Source: Rhizomucor pusillus (Eukaryota > Mucoromycota > Mucoromycetes > Mucorales > Lichtheimiaceae). From it: a stretch of 64,000 bases of DNA. The notes beneath the pieces are model-generated. The model saw nothing but the letters and a program-made list of their open reading frames with translations, searched no databases and was not told the origin of the DNA. Position numbers and translations under genes: made by a program. The stretch lies in contig FWWN02000627.1 in the NCBI GenBank assembly GCA_900175165.2, positions 361,971 through 425,970 of the forward strand, in the 5' to 3' direction. Below are positions 26,831-38,500 of the stretch, one piece after another; within the stretch, counting starts at the first letter, position 1, and every line of letters begins with the position of its first letter.

Positions 26831-28471
26831 CCTTGTTGATTGGCATTGTTGGTGGTCGCAGGCCTTGAAGACTCTGGTCTCTGTATGCGCCAAATGACCA
26901 GCAGATAACGCATGCTAAACACCGAGACGAGCACGAAACTGAAGAAAGCACCTGCAGAGAATGGACGGAAAACAGGTTCAACGACTACTCCTGTCGTAAG
27001 ATGTAAGAGTGATAGATAACCATCCATCATGGCCTGCATGACGATGGTCCAGGACGACACGTTTGACACACTCTAACAACAAACAAGTTTAGTATGTGCA
27101 AAACATCGACGTGCGAACAAACTTACCGACGGCGTGGGTGTGTATTCCATTTGACTTATCAATGAAAGTATTTGTATAATTGCAAGTATGCATGCAAACG
27201 CTGCGTAAGTTACAGCTTTGCTGTAGTATTTTTCGATCTTGATGCCTGGCGCATCCTCGTACGATAATGATAATCCGCAGTTTGGTGAATACATGACGTT
27301 CGCCATTGACAGCGGAGGCGGTTTGATTGTGCTTATTCCCTGAGGATTCTCGAGTTCTTTGCGCTCGCGTTAGAATTGAGAAAGCTTCGTGATACAGAAT
27401 TAAACAATAGATGATTACCCTTTTCGTACTCGAGCAGTTGCACCAGCTTGACATCCTTTGGAACTGGAGACAGCTGAGCAAAAATTTGGAATGCGCAACT
27501 GTACTCGACGGATAATGGATGCTCTGCATTTGCTTTCCATCTGAGCATCGTGATGTCCTTCAACATTGATACCTTTAAATGCAATTTACCATGATCATCA
27601 ATATATTGTCCACCACTCGCAGCCAGCTGTTTTAAATCATCCATTTGCTTATCGATTTGCTCGTACAGGACGTTCCTTGCTTGTATCATCGTCTCGTTAT
27701 CGGGAAGCATATGGAGAAGCTCTTCAGATGGATATATTGCTCTGCAAAAGCTCCGTTTGAGTAAATAAGTCAAGGAGGTAAATGCTCATACATTTACTCA
27801 CCGGTTAGGAACGCCAATGAGATACAAAGCGCCCTTATCAAGGATATGGATGCCTTCTGCCAGCAGCAAAGCTCCGTAATCACTTTTCTCGGCATCTTTC
27901 AATCGCATGTGAGCCTATATGAAACGTTATACATCGTGTATGTGTATGAATTGGGTACTAGGAATTTACCTCTACGTAATGTATGTTTTCATCCTTTGTT
28001 GCCATCGAGTTTATATTTAACGTGAACGAACCACCGTCGTCAAATCGAAAACTTCCTCGGGCTTCATCTTGCAAAGTGCGGTTGTTGGCAGTCTCATCAT
28101 CAGAGAGTACAGTTACATTTTGACTCTTCCAGTTGCCTCGAAATACGCCGGTGATATTGTGGTAATAATGCGCGCTGGATCTCGCTATGCTGTCGAGTTC
28201 CTGCAACTGTGTTTCTACTTCTGGCGGTCTAGGCTGGTCGCAAAGGACGCTGTCAGCTGTCAGTTTTTTGCATACCGTCAAGAGCATTGCTTCTTACGTG
28301 AGTAACGTTTACGCCAAAAGTGACATTTCCTAATAGTTCCTTTTCGTGCTCCAAGGACTCTAGCAGACCGTCAATCGTGGGTTTTCCTCTTCGACTTGCT
28401 TCATCGTCAGAAAAGTTGAGAAATAGCAGCGAGAAAAGGAATAGAAGCATATAAAAGCTGGAACGATTCAT
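25830..28471 (-). CDS. DSC complex / Golgi transmembrane RING E3 ubiquitin ligase (Dsc1/Tul1)
   Basis: Catalytic subunit of the membrane-embedded DSC ubiquitin ligase, which marks mis-sorted membrane proteins and, in some fungi, releases SREBP. Exons (minus): 28471-28298, 28233-27970, 27914-27802, 27741-27419, 27356-27127, 27072-26703, 26638-26429, 26368-26229, 26153-25950, 25886-25830; 694 aa. An N-terminal signal (FYMLLFLFSLLFL) opens a lumenal domain with many N-glycosylation sequons (NVT, NITG, NNRT). About seven TM segments then follow. A loop between them contains a run of glutamines (about 26800-26835), low complexity. The C-terminus is a RING-H2: CAICMLPVD, then CQHLFHTDCLEQW and CPVCR. 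GLLYYRLYALLLIGL and RFFIPEKYLPQTYNY match the Tul1 family. The first intron (28234-28297) was set by phase; an upstream Met at 28510 is possible. Confidence 0.92.
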
Positions 28472-29481
28472 CGCCTGTCTCTGTAGCAGTGTTGCATTTT
28501 CCCTATCCATTCTGCTACAACGGTGAAGCGAGAGGCCGAACACTTGGCGTCCCCTTTTGGAAGGAGGAATTCAGCATGTCCGACGACGATGAGAAAGCGT
28601 AGCACTTGTCAATCGATGATTAACTGCGAGGAACTCGTTCCACTGCTTTCCCTTCTATCGTTGTATAACGCGCAGTATCAATCAATAGAATCACTTATAT
28701 TTATTAATAACAAGTAGAAATAGTGCTTTAGTGAAGATTAGAAGGATATTTACGACAGATGGCATGGAAAGAACAACATTTCTGACTTGTGTGAAAACCA
28801 CTATATATACGTGATCCATTTCTATCGTATTTATAGTGCCGTTCAGTTCAGCGTTGAGCAAGCTTCAACAATATAACCAGGAACCACCAAAAAGGAGGCG
28901 GAACCGCCAGTTCCCAAAAAGTAGGCGAGGTTCTACGTACAGATATAATCCGTATCCTCTTTGCAGCTGTCATCCTTGTGCAGACGCATAACATTGCTGG
29001 TGAAATAGTAGCATAACGCTCAGATATGATCCGGTGTTGAGCACTGTACACTGCCTGAATTCACCTTGGAGTGCTCCTTTGGGTGCCTTGGATGCCTTGG
29101 AGTGCCTTATGAAACAGGTGCGATGTTAAACAAGAAGAATTACCATTGTACTTGCAACTAAGGCCAAAAGAACCGATACTGAGGCACCATAGATGAAGTC
29201 GAAAAATCAAAAAGCAAGATCTGTTACAACTTAGTAGACTAAATGTTACATTTAGGACAAGCTTCTCGATCACTGGTGCTATAATGACGAAAGTGACAAC
29301 TAAGACTAAATGCAATCCATATTCCCAAAGGATAATGCAATGGCAGCAGGCTATGTACTTCCCCAGTCCTGCGTATAGATTTGTACTTTTTGACCTTGAA
29401 CACTGCGCACAGACAATCGCACGAGGGGTAAAATTCACAAGTACGGGAAACATATATTTCGTTTTTTATTTGTGTATTATT
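28472..29481. other. Intergenic
   Basis: 1.0 kb between the DSC E3 start and the COX subunit IV stop, both minus strand. Contains a small imperfect tandem array at 29067-29107. Overlapping frames on both strands at 29061-29583 are Cys/Ile/Val-rich without a recognisable domain. Confidence 0.45.
29067..29107. repeat. Short imperfect tandem repeat (about 9-11 bp unit)
   Basis: About four units of a TTGGRTGCC-like core stand in a row: TGGAGTGCTCC, TTTGGGTGCC, TTGGATGCC, TTGGAGTGCC. It is too short to be informative beyond local slippage. Confidence 0.5.
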
Positions 29482-30101
29482 CTAGTAGCCTTTGCCTTTG
29501 TAGCCCTTAGAGGAGATACCGGTGATAGGATTCGAATTTTGGCTTCGCAGGTACTCATTTGTCTTTTCTCGCCACTCGGGTGACATTGTCTTTGGATTCT
29601 CAGCACCTGTTGTTGTGAAAGAAAAATCAGACCACCAAAAATTTCAGGGCGTGGCACAAAGCAAGTCTGGTTACCTCCAACTCTTGTAGCGTACATGATG
29701 CCACTGGATATGGCGAGAGCACCAGAGACTCCTGCCAACACACGCCATAAATGTCCAGGCTGGGTCAAAGGCCTTCTAGGTCCATGCGGTCCAAATGCAA
29801 CAAAATCTGCAAGAATTACATAGAAGTCTCACTTAGCAAAGCTGAATACTCGTTTAAATAGAGTGATAGGGTTATTACATGCGGCCCTTTTCTCTTCGGC
29901 TAATAAAGTCTTCCAATCTTGAGTTTGGAGTTCGTCCAGATGCTTATAGACAGCATCGCGTTCAGCCTGCGGCAGTGTTTGCCATTTTGGCTCGATATCT
30001 TGAAGCGAGATAGATCCTGACCGAAGAGACGTTGCCTGCGTGGTTGCTCGGTGGACAAACTGCTGACCAGGCATACAACGGGCGGCTACGGGTCGCAACA
30101 T
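29482..30101 (-). CDS. Cytochrome c oxidase subunit IV (yeast Cox5 homolog)
   Basis: Nuclear-encoded subunit of respiratory complex IV in the mitochondrial inner membrane. Exons (minus): 30101-29879, 29806-29675, 29606-29482; 159 aa. An Arg-rich presequence starts MLRPVAARCMPGQQFVHRAT. The mature part shows SISLQDIEPKWQTLPQAERD, EEKRAAYFVAFGPHGPR, a single TM helix VLAGVSGALAISSGIMYATR, and the C-terminal MSPEWREKTNEYLRSQ followed by NPITGISSKGYKG. This order is that of fungal Cox5/animal COX4. Introns are 72 and 68 bp. Divergent from PSD1 with 320 bp between the starts. Confidence 0.93.
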
Positions 30102-30421
30102 GATCAAGGAAAATAGAAAGAGAAAAAGGGTAAAAAATGGAACGGGCCATGGGAAAGGTGAACTTTTTAAGTTGCAAAAGGCGTTCTAATAATAATAACT
30201 CTTGTCCTAATCACTGTGATAGCAGGTTAAACAAGCTTCTATGAGGCATCTGAAAGCGAACCTTCTTTCTCATCGAATGTTAAAAGCTAGTATTAGGTGC
30301 ACTTCCCAATTTGGGATTGTCAATGGTTGCTGTTGCTGTCAATGAAAGAGCACAGCGGGCGAATTATGCTTTCAGCAGTGCTCCCTTTTTACTTTTTGTC
30401 ACAAACATACGCAACAAAGAA
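30102..30421. promoter_or_regulatory. Shared divergent promoter of COX subunit IV and PSD1
   Basis: 320 bp between two head-to-head genes whose products both work in the mitochondrial inner membrane. It includes an AATAATAATAA stretch near 30190. No specific factor site is claimed. Confidence 0.45.
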
Positions 30422-32211
30422 ATGGCAGGGCTGCAGGCCAGAATTCTGCCCTCGTCTAGGCACTTGAGCCACGTACCGAGACTGCACTGTGGTGTACGAT
30501 CAGCGACAGTAACTCGCAGAGCCTTGCACCAGCAAGCGCACAGACAATCGCAAAAGCCATTGTGGGGCAAGTGAAAAGCAGCGATGAAGTTTCGACAATC
30601 AAAGAGAACAAGAAATTCTTATACTCAATCAAATATGTTACAGAACGCTTACGACATGCTTGGAATACTACAGAAACCAAGTGGCATCCTATCCCTGTGG
30701 GCTTGGGTCTCGGTGTCATTGGGTACATTCAGTATCGTCACGTACGCAAGCGAGAGTTGAAAAAACTTGAGGAAGGAGGCCGGCCTCGACCTAAATATAC
30801 CGCAACCGGACCTTGGCAGGTAACGTGTAAAGCAGGAGAGATATCAGTTATTTGTGAATATGAAGGTCCCAATCTGTTTGATAGGTTCATGTTGCAGCAG
30901 CTCTGCCTTTGCGTTCTATTTCCCGGCTTTGGGGTGCATTCAATTCACTGACTATTCCTGAACCTCTGCGACCTGCTGGCTTCAAACTATACAGTTGGAT
31001 TTTCGGCTGTAATCTAGAAGAAATGAAGAATCCGGACTTGTACTCTTATCCAAACCTTGCACACTTCTTCTATCGCGAACTCAAGGAAGATGCACGACCC
31101 ATTGCCAATGCACCGCTGGTATGCTTAAATATTCAATCTAACGATAAGGGAATTGTCTAACTTGCTTATTCTGTCGCCAAGGTATCTCCATCTGACGGCA
31201 GAGTCCTCCATTTCGGTATTGTCAACGAGCGCGAAATCGAGCAAATCAAGGGCATCACATATTCCTTGGATGCTCTGCTCGGAGAGGATGATGTCTCTTC
31301 AGTACCTGTTACGGACGCTGTCATCCCCGGTGATTCTGAAATTGTGGACGAAGAAGCCTTTGCAAACATGAATGGTATAGAATATTCCCTTGATGATTTG
31401 CTTGGATCCGATGGTCATGGAACCAGGATTCCTAGCACTGTTGGACCTGACGGTCTCGCCAAGTCCGAAAACGAAGAAAATGACGTTTCAAGAACCGTGG
31501 AAAACCTGGTTAATATCCTACCAAACAAAACCGGACCTCACGGAGAGCATCAGGTCAAGCCTGGAAATTCATTGTTCTTTTGTGTAATTTACTTGGCTCC
31601 AGGCGATTACCATCGCTTCCACTCGCCCACAAACTGGGTTGTCGAGAAGCGACGACATTTTGCTGGTAAGGCAACAATGAACTGTAATTTTTTTGCCAGC
31701 GTGCTAATGTATTATATACTAGGTGAACTCTTTTCCGTATCACCGTACTTCGTAAAACTTTTACAAAATTTGTTTGTTCTGAACGAAAGAGTTGTGCTGT
31801 TAGGCCGATGGAGATATGGTTTCTTCTCCATGACGCCTGTAGGTGCTACTAATGTCGGATCCATCAACATAAACTTTGACGAGGTAAAGAATCAAAGGAA
31901 TAGCCTGGCATATCTGATCAGCTGACTGTGTTTGCCGTACCTCACAGGCTCTGAAAACGAACCGCAAAGAAGATATTCCCTTGGGCACATACACAGAAGT
32001 ATCCTACAAATCTGCCAGCCGCTTACTGCGTGGAAAGCCATTGCGACCAGGGGATGAGATGGGTGGATTTTATCTCGGATCTACAGTTGTGCTTGTTTTT
32101 GAAGCACCTTCCAACTTTGAATTCAAGTTGACAGCCGGCCAACGTATCAAGATGGGCGAGGCCCTCGGCGATATTGTCCAAGAACCTCCGGAACTGGATA
32201 TGACTGCATAA
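30422..32211 (+). CDS. PSD1: Mitochondrial phosphatidylserine decarboxylase proenzyme
   Basis: Converts phosphatidylserine to phosphatidylethanolamine at the mitochondrial inner membrane. Exons: 30422-30566, 30644-30819, 30885-31118, 31182-31665, 31723-31883, 31948-32211; 487 aa. The presequence is Arg/His-rich and lacks acidic residues. A TM segment follows (PIPVGLGLGVIGYIQY). The core includes VHVAAALPLRSISRLWG, GFKLYSWIFGCNLEE, YPNLAHFFYRELKED, VSPSDGRVLHFG, APGDYHRFHSPTNW and the self-cleavage motif LGST, cut between Gly444 and Ser445 to make the pyruvoyl group. The first intron (30567-30643) reads G|GCAAGT...TTACAG, a GC-AG intron; two rival splices at this spot are discussed under rejected items. 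The fourth intron (31666-31722) is 57 bp, in frame and stop-free. Confidence 0.92.
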
Positions 32212-32624
32212 ATCCTAATGTAGCAAAGAAAAAAACTAAGTATTCTCTGTAAATGTCATCCTTGTCAAATAGATAAACTCTGCATTTTCTGTCTCCTTTG
32301 CAGCACATCAACAAAGAAAAAGAATTATTTTTGATCATTGACGAACACGCGAATGGGGAACGCTAATGGTTAATCTTTTCCATATTGACGGAATCCGGAG
32401 ATCATCGAACACAAAAAAAGTCGCCCCTGGATTCCCTTAACGGAGCAAACCCCCTTGAATTTCCTCCCTCCTCAATTTGCTCAATGATGACACTTTCCCT
32501 TTTGTCCACGCGAATAACTTTTTGCCGCCAAAAAGAAAAAGGCAAGGACTAGCATATCCGTCTTTCTTTTATCTTTGTTCCAGCACTTCCATATCCATCC
32601 CTTTACGTTCCTTCCTCTATATAT
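32212..32624. other. Intergenic
   Basis: 413 bp between PSD1 and the next plus-strand frame. T/C-rich from 32560 with a TATATATAT run just before the next ATG. Nothing else seen. Confidence 0.5.
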
Positions 32625-33116
32625 ATGTCAACGATGGCAACATACTGGTACTCCACGAATGGTATGCACCACAAACGGCTATCGAATCGCCACACGTCGC
32701 TTCTTGATCAGGCGTTTGACCGGCGGATACGGGTCCAAATTTACGACGTCGAAGCGTTCGGACCGAGCGTTGTTGCGGTGGCAAACCCGTTTGCAGGAAC
32801 CATGACAGCCGGTGATATCCATTATGGACTGTACCGACATCCATCGTTAGCGCTAACAGATACTATAAGTCTCGATACCCTCGAACTCACTGATAGTGAG
32901 AATCTTTTACTGCAACTTACGCGCGGGGACAACGCTGTTGGAACTGCTACAACCCGCTCAACACATTCCAATACCAACAACGACGATGTAACCTCGACGA
33001 CCACGTTCGCTCCACCTCGACACAAAAATCGGCGGAAGAAGCGTGTATCATCCAGCACTGCTGCTGCCGGTCCCAAGGACGATCACGAATGTCTACCCTG
33101 TTGCATTTTAAGCTGA
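32625..33116 (+). CDS. Small putative prenylated protein with CaaX box (CILS)
   Basis: Intronless 163-aa frame (a second in-frame ATG at 32634 has a better context). I do not recognise a family. The N-terminal two thirds are mixed, with the segment VQIYDVEAFGPSVVAVANPF and YGLYRHPSLALTD. Then come a Ser/Thr/Asn-rich linker and a polybasic patch (RHKNRRKKR). The C-terminus is HECLPCCILS: the last four residues C-I-L-S form a CaaX box, with Ser at the end favouring farnesylation, and two further cysteines just upstream are palmitoylation candidates. Basic patch plus extra cysteines plus CaaX is the membrane-targeting layout of Ras proteins, but there is no GTPase fold here. The precise terminal motif argues that the frame is real. 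Function unknown. Confidence 0.65.
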   Translation: MSTMATYWYSTNGMHHKRLSNRHTSLLDQAFDRRIRVQIYDVEAFGPSVVAVANPFAGTMTAGDIHYGLYRHPSLALTDTISLDTLELTDSENLLLQLTRGDNAVGTATTRSTHSNTNNDDVTSTTTFAPPRHKNRRKKRVSSSTAAAGPKDDHECLPCCILS

Positions 33117-34410
33117 TGAATTTTAATTTAGTTATAGTCCCCACCATGTATAAACAACAAAAGACTGAAAAATGTCACCATGTCAAACATAAAGACACAT
33201 CAATGTATAAGATATTTTTTTTACGTGATCGCCGCCGGTGCAGCGACAAAGTCTCACACACCGATTGAATAAGCGTCTTCTTGACAAAAAATTATGCATT
33301 GCTGGGATACACAGGGACTGAGAACACCGCGATCCGTCGAACGGGATCAGCAACCTGCGGCTTTGCGCGTATAAATGGGAGTTACATGGATACTAGTTCT
33401 GGACCTACTGCTAGACTCTGGACAATTCAAAAGCTATGGATTGTCTTCTCCTTTATCTGATGTTTTCGCGTAAATCAGGTCAGATGGTTAGCGATTTTGT
33501 TTTTTTTACATATCCCAATGGTAGGATCGTTGGTTGTAATTACTTCTCGATGCATGGTTCTTCTTTTTACGGTTAGAGTTTTCACATGTATGCAGTGTTA
33601 AGTTGCTATGCCAAGAGGAGGTCTGCATGCTATCAAGCTTGTAGGTTTTATCCTGATGTTCGAATCGCTTACATATCGCTTTCTTCCTTTTCCTCTTTGG
33701 CCCGCTATTGATGGATTATATTCGAAAGAAATACAAATATATTTGTAGAATCGCATTTTCTGACACCCTCGACATTCTCTGGAAGCATCAATGAGAGACG
33801 ATACTCGTTGTTAAGGGGTGTAAATTTCTACAATGCATTTAGCATGAGACCATCATCCAAAACACTCCAGGGAAAGTGCGAGCCAAGTTGCAATGGATTC
33901 GATCTGATGGCGGCAACTACCCATAGAAGAGAAGCCCTGCTTCTTGGAAGAGGGAAAAGGATTAACATTCCAGCACCGCAATTGAATGCAACGGCTTTAT
34001 ATATCCTAAGTATAGAGCACAAATAGAAGAACCATGTTAGTTACAACGAAGGAAACAGAGGAAGAGGGAGCATAGTTGTAAGAATTGAACGGTGGATTCG
34101 GAGTTTCCAATTATGGATGTGTGGATTTGCCTGATTCCTTGGGCTTACGGGGGTAGGTGAGGGGAGTTGAAATTGAAAACTTGGCTGTATCCAGGCTCAT
34201 CCTCTTTCATTTTTAGCCTTTCAAAAAGGTATGCCACCACGACACACTACAACCTGGAAAGCGAGATGAGAAAGACGGATGCATTGTTGATGGATTGATG
34301 GATGATGATGATGGATGAACAAAAAAAATTTGGTGTGGATTCGTTACGTTGGAATAGTCGTTTTGCTCATTCGTCCTCCCATCGCATGTTCATCAGGTAT
34401 ATTTGGAGAA
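33117..34410. other. Intergenic, upstream of eL6
   Basis: 1.3 kb with no supported gene. A frame at 33808-34026 has no family resemblance. Just before the eL6 ATG there is CATCAG followed by GTATATTTGGAG, so a 5' UTR intron boundary is possible but not shown. Confidence 0.45.
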
Positions 34411-35145
34411 ATGGCTGCAACAAAGACCGACAAGACCGTCGAGGTCAAGGGCGCAAAGAACGGCGGCAAGCGCGTTATTCCTGCCGAAAAGGCTCCTCGT
34501 TTCTACCCTGCTGAGGATGTTCAGCCTAAGCAAAAGAAGGTCTCCAAGAAGGTCTCCAAGACCGCTCTCCGCGCCAGCATCACGCCTGGTACCGTCCTTA
34601 TCTTGTTGGCCGGTCGCTACCGCGGCAAGCGTGTCGTTTTCTTGAAGCAGCTCGATAGCGGTCTTTTGCTCGTCACCGGCCCATACAAGCTCAACGGTGT
34701 CCCTCTCCGTCGTGTCAACCAGGCCTACGTCATTGCCACCTCGACCCGCATTGATATCTCCAGCGTCAAGGTAATCGGTGCAGAAAACGACGTAGTTTGA
34801 GAGAAGTAGCAGAGATACTGACAGGAATAATGATGCGGCAAAAGGTCGACGAAAAGATCAACGATGCTTACTTCAAGGCTGCCGGCAAGACCAACAAGCA
34901 GGAATTCCTTGAGGCTGAACAGGTAATGACTTTAGAAGGATTACAAAATGCTGCATTGTGTGATAGATATGCTAAACTCGAATCTCTAGCCCAAGAAGGC
35001 TGCTCTTCCCGAATCTAAGGTTGCCGATCAAAAGGCTGTTGACAAGGCTGTCCTTGGCGCCATCAAGGAACCCCTTGTTGCCTCCTACTTGAAGTCTACC
35101 TTTGGTCTCCGCAAGGGCCAGTTCCCTCACGCCATGAAGTTCTAA
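34411..35145 (+). CDS. RPL6: 60S ribosomal protein eL6
   Basis: Structural protein of the large cytosolic ribosomal subunit. Exons: 34411-34770, 34845-34922, 34990-35145; 197 aa. The Lys-rich N-terminus leads to [14 protein letters not shown], then the SH3-like KOW-type core [40 protein letters not shown], and the C-terminal [20 protein letters not shown], all signature eL6 segments. Codon use is strongly biased to C/G-ending optimal codons (AAG, GTC, GCC, CTC), unlike its neighbours, as expected for a very highly expressed gene. Introns of 74 and 67 bp lie in the 3' half. Confidence 0.96.
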
Positions 35146-35578
35146 GCTTCGCATTGTGTCGCATAATGTAAAGTAATAAAGAATTTCATTTGGTTGGAGG
35201 ATCCGGATATACACAATATTTGTTGATACGGAAAGAGAAACGATAACGGTCAATTGACGTCTTACTCGTTACTAACGCCTGCTGTGTGTCTGTGTATGCG
35301 TATGCAAAGAAAATGGATAGAGTATCTTGACATGTATTCAAAGGAGGAAAATGAAGAAAAGCACCCATTTCGATCTTTACGAAAAAGGAAGTTGGCGATC
35401 GGCTTCTGTGTCATGCTCTCAAAGTTGCGCGGGAGGAACAGAACGTGGCGCTTGGTTTCGTTTCAGACCAATCTTTTTGCTCGGTCCTCTTTCCCTCTCT
35501 CTTTTCTCTCTCCCCTTCTCTCTCTCTCTCTCGATTTCTTTCCTTCTGCCGCCGTCCCTTTTCTTTTCCTCAAATGTC
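35146..35578. other. Intergenic and pyrimidine-rich 5' UTR of the cation exchanger
   Basis: 433 bp. 35480-35560 is a CT-rich tract (CTCTCT runs), typical of a fungal core promoter or 5' UTR. At 35574-35582 a two-codon upstream frame ATG-TCA-TGA overlaps the start ATG of the next gene at 35579. Confidence 0.55.
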
Positions 35579-38500
35579 ATGAAGCAAAACAATAGACAAC
35601 TCGCTCTCGTTGCAGTGCTCTGCTTTGTATCCTTCACCGTGATATCACGATGGATGACGGTGTCGTCTTCTATACCCTTGGCTCCCACAACGTCGTTGTT
35701 GGAAGCCTTTTCTTCGCATCACAAAGAGGTTAGTTCAACTCCACTCAGGTCCCTGTCCTGGTCAGAAGTTATGCTGATCTATTATCCAGTGTTCTTTTGT
35801 CGAACGTCACGCGGACCAGTGTGCATTCGTGGAAAAGAACTGCAAAGGCTTTAGTCAATTGTTTCTCAGATTTTACTACTGCTCCGAGATATGGAAGCCC
35901 ATATCGCTTTCCGTGATGGTAAGAGCCGGTTCCGAACAAGGGGCAAGCGCAGCGTAAGAGAAAATGCAGGGCGAAGGGGTAAAAGGCCGGACGCAGATGG
36001 ATGATGATGCATATGTCCTGCATATGCCAGGGGCAACATCGATGTGACTGAAGAAACCTTGTTCCAGATCCTGGGCTTACTGTTACTATTTGGTGCCGTC
36101 AGCGTGGTCGCCTCGGATTTCTTTTGCAAGTATCGTTTGGAAACCTCGCGCTTTTGACACGTGCAAGCTAACAGGAATATGTGTAGGTCCTAATCTGCAA
36201 ACGATTTCATCAAAGCTCCAGTTATCTGAAAGCATGGTACGGTCACTTAAGAATATGATCTTCTTTACAGACAGACAGAAAACAAACGCATACTTTTTGC
36301 TAGGCGGGTGTGACCATCTTAGCATTTGGAAATGGAAGCCCAGACCTCTTTAGCACGTTTAGGTAAAAAGGAAAAGGAAGAACCAGGCGAGTAATCGAGA
36401 TAATGTTTTGTGATAGCTGATTAGAGTTTGATATCAGCGCTATGGAAAACGGTGCAGGATCTCTTGCGATTGGCGAGCTGATAGGTGCCGCGTTCTTCAT
36501 CGTGTCCGTAGTATCTGGGAGTATGGGTATCATACGCCCTTTTCAATCAAAACGAATCACTTTTATGCGAGATGCTTCGTTCCTGACAGGAGCTATCATG
36601 ATGCTAACATGGATCGTGTACCACCGACGGATTTATTGGTACCACGGCGTAGCACTGATTGCATATTATCTAACATATGTGTTTGTTGTCGTCTTCGGTG
36701 CTTACCGATTTCCCGGCGCGGAGACACCGGCGAAACTGGAGCACAAGTCGCTTGCAAACTCTCTTCACAGTGGTGTAGATGAGCAGCTGACAGAGACATC
36801 TCGACTGCTTCCGCATGAAAGTAAGCTTTTTCTCTCTGTTTAGTCATTTTTTTCCTTTTCTGCATATTTATTTAAACCATGATCCCGGGATCTACATAGA
36901 TGGCAGCAGAGGACAGCCGCCGCCGAGGCTTGCCATTCCTGCGCATGGCTTCGCATCGCAGCACTCCATTTCTTCATTTGAATCGCATCTAGGTCATGTT
37001 ATACGACCTATCTCGCCAAATTCCTCGCACCGCTCGTCTTTGCATCTAGAAGGATTACATGTACCCCGAACTACCAGCACTAACGGATCCATCTCGTCGA
37101 GATTATATCGCCATGCCATGACGCCTAGAATTGGCATCCGTACATCACTTTTTAGTGCCATTGAGGTAAAAATAGAAATTCTTGTTTGGGAAGGGCTGAA
37201 ACAATGGAAAAACGGCTGCTAACTGATCATGCATATGCTTGCTTAACATTGTATACAGTTCCAAGAGCAGATAACAACTATCCGACGGACTGGCAGCAGC
37301 ACAAGCTCGTTCAGACCTTCAGTACATCATCGACGAGAAACATCCGTACCATACACAGCCCGTCCGGATCTATCCACTGCCGCTTCAGCGGATGCTCAGT
37401 TCTGGCCGCGAGCGAGATCTTCATCCACTAGCGTGCACTATCTATCGGCCGCACCAGCGACAGCGACGGGTGCCAAATCGACGACCCCAGACAGCTCCCA
37501 CAGCAGCACGGGTGTCGCTGAGGATTACTTTACGTACATTTCGCAGACACAGCAGCAGCCTCGACCGGCTGACATTCACACTGGCGGCCAAGAGACTGAT
37601 GTTCCTATCCCAGAAATCCGGCTAGCACCACCAACAGCAGCAGGAGGAACGACAACAAGCCAAAACCAGAATGACGAGGAAGTGGTTTCCATTCAAGTAA
37701 CTCCACACGAAGAAGAAGTAACAAAACCTACATCGGTTATGGTCAAAGGTATTCGCGTACCTGTCAAGTTTTACATTGCCGTGCAAGAAGTGTGGCACAC
37801 ATTGTTTCCAACGTTGCAAGGATGGATGGATAAAACGGCATTTTCACGGATCAGTTCGCTCGTTGCAGTGCCTGTTGTGCTTGTATTTACATTGACGTTA
37901 CCTGTAGCAGAAGACGTCAAAGTCGACGATGTCGAGGTTGTGGATGATCAACCGGACAAGGGATATCTTGCCGTGCCGCCTGCCAACGAAGACGAGACGT
38001 CTGTGGATGTCATGATGGAAGAAGAACCACCAGCGACAGTCTGGTGCAAGTGGCTGCTAGCCGTGCAGGCAGTAGTCGCCAGTACATTTGTAACTGGTAT
38101 CATGGCACGTGAGTCCATATTTATAAAAAGAAAAGTGGAGTCATTTTACTCATCGTTTAATTTATTATAAGTGAACGAATTTATTGCACCCGTGTACATT
38201 GCAGTTGGCTTCGCAGTCGGTTGCATACTCGCCATACTGGTCATCCTGTACACCGACTCTGAAAAGCAACCACATTGGTACTGGATGCTGTCCTTCGCCG
38301 GGTTCGTGATTGCTCTCAACTGGATATTTTTGCTAGCAAATGAGATGGTTGGGTTGCTGCAAGCTTTGGGCACCATCCTGAATATCAGTGACGCTATCAT
38401 GGGTCTGACCATATTTGCGTTGGGAAACAGCGTGGGCGACTTGGTTGCAAACACTGCTATTGCAAAGATGGGATTCCCTACCATGGCAATTTCGGCCTGT

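Noticed and set aside
28069..28305. Plus-strand frame inside the DSC E3 gene
   Set aside because: Antisense shadow of exons 1-2 of the ligase gene.
30480..30643. Alternative PSD1 first introns: 47-bp GT-AG (30473-30519) or 38-bp GC-AG ending at CAAAG
   Set aside because: The 47-bp splice cuts away the Arg-rich, acid-free presequence and adds an acidic stretch; the 38-bp one is too short. The 77-bp GC-AG intron keeps the presequence and gives the conserved LRHAWNTTETKWHPIPVGLG. Only cDNA can settle it.
35327..35578. Upstream in-frame extension of the cation exchanger
   Set aside because: Translates a CT-repeat (Leu/Ser/Phe/Pro run); the signal sequence starting at 35579 gives a normal N-terminus.
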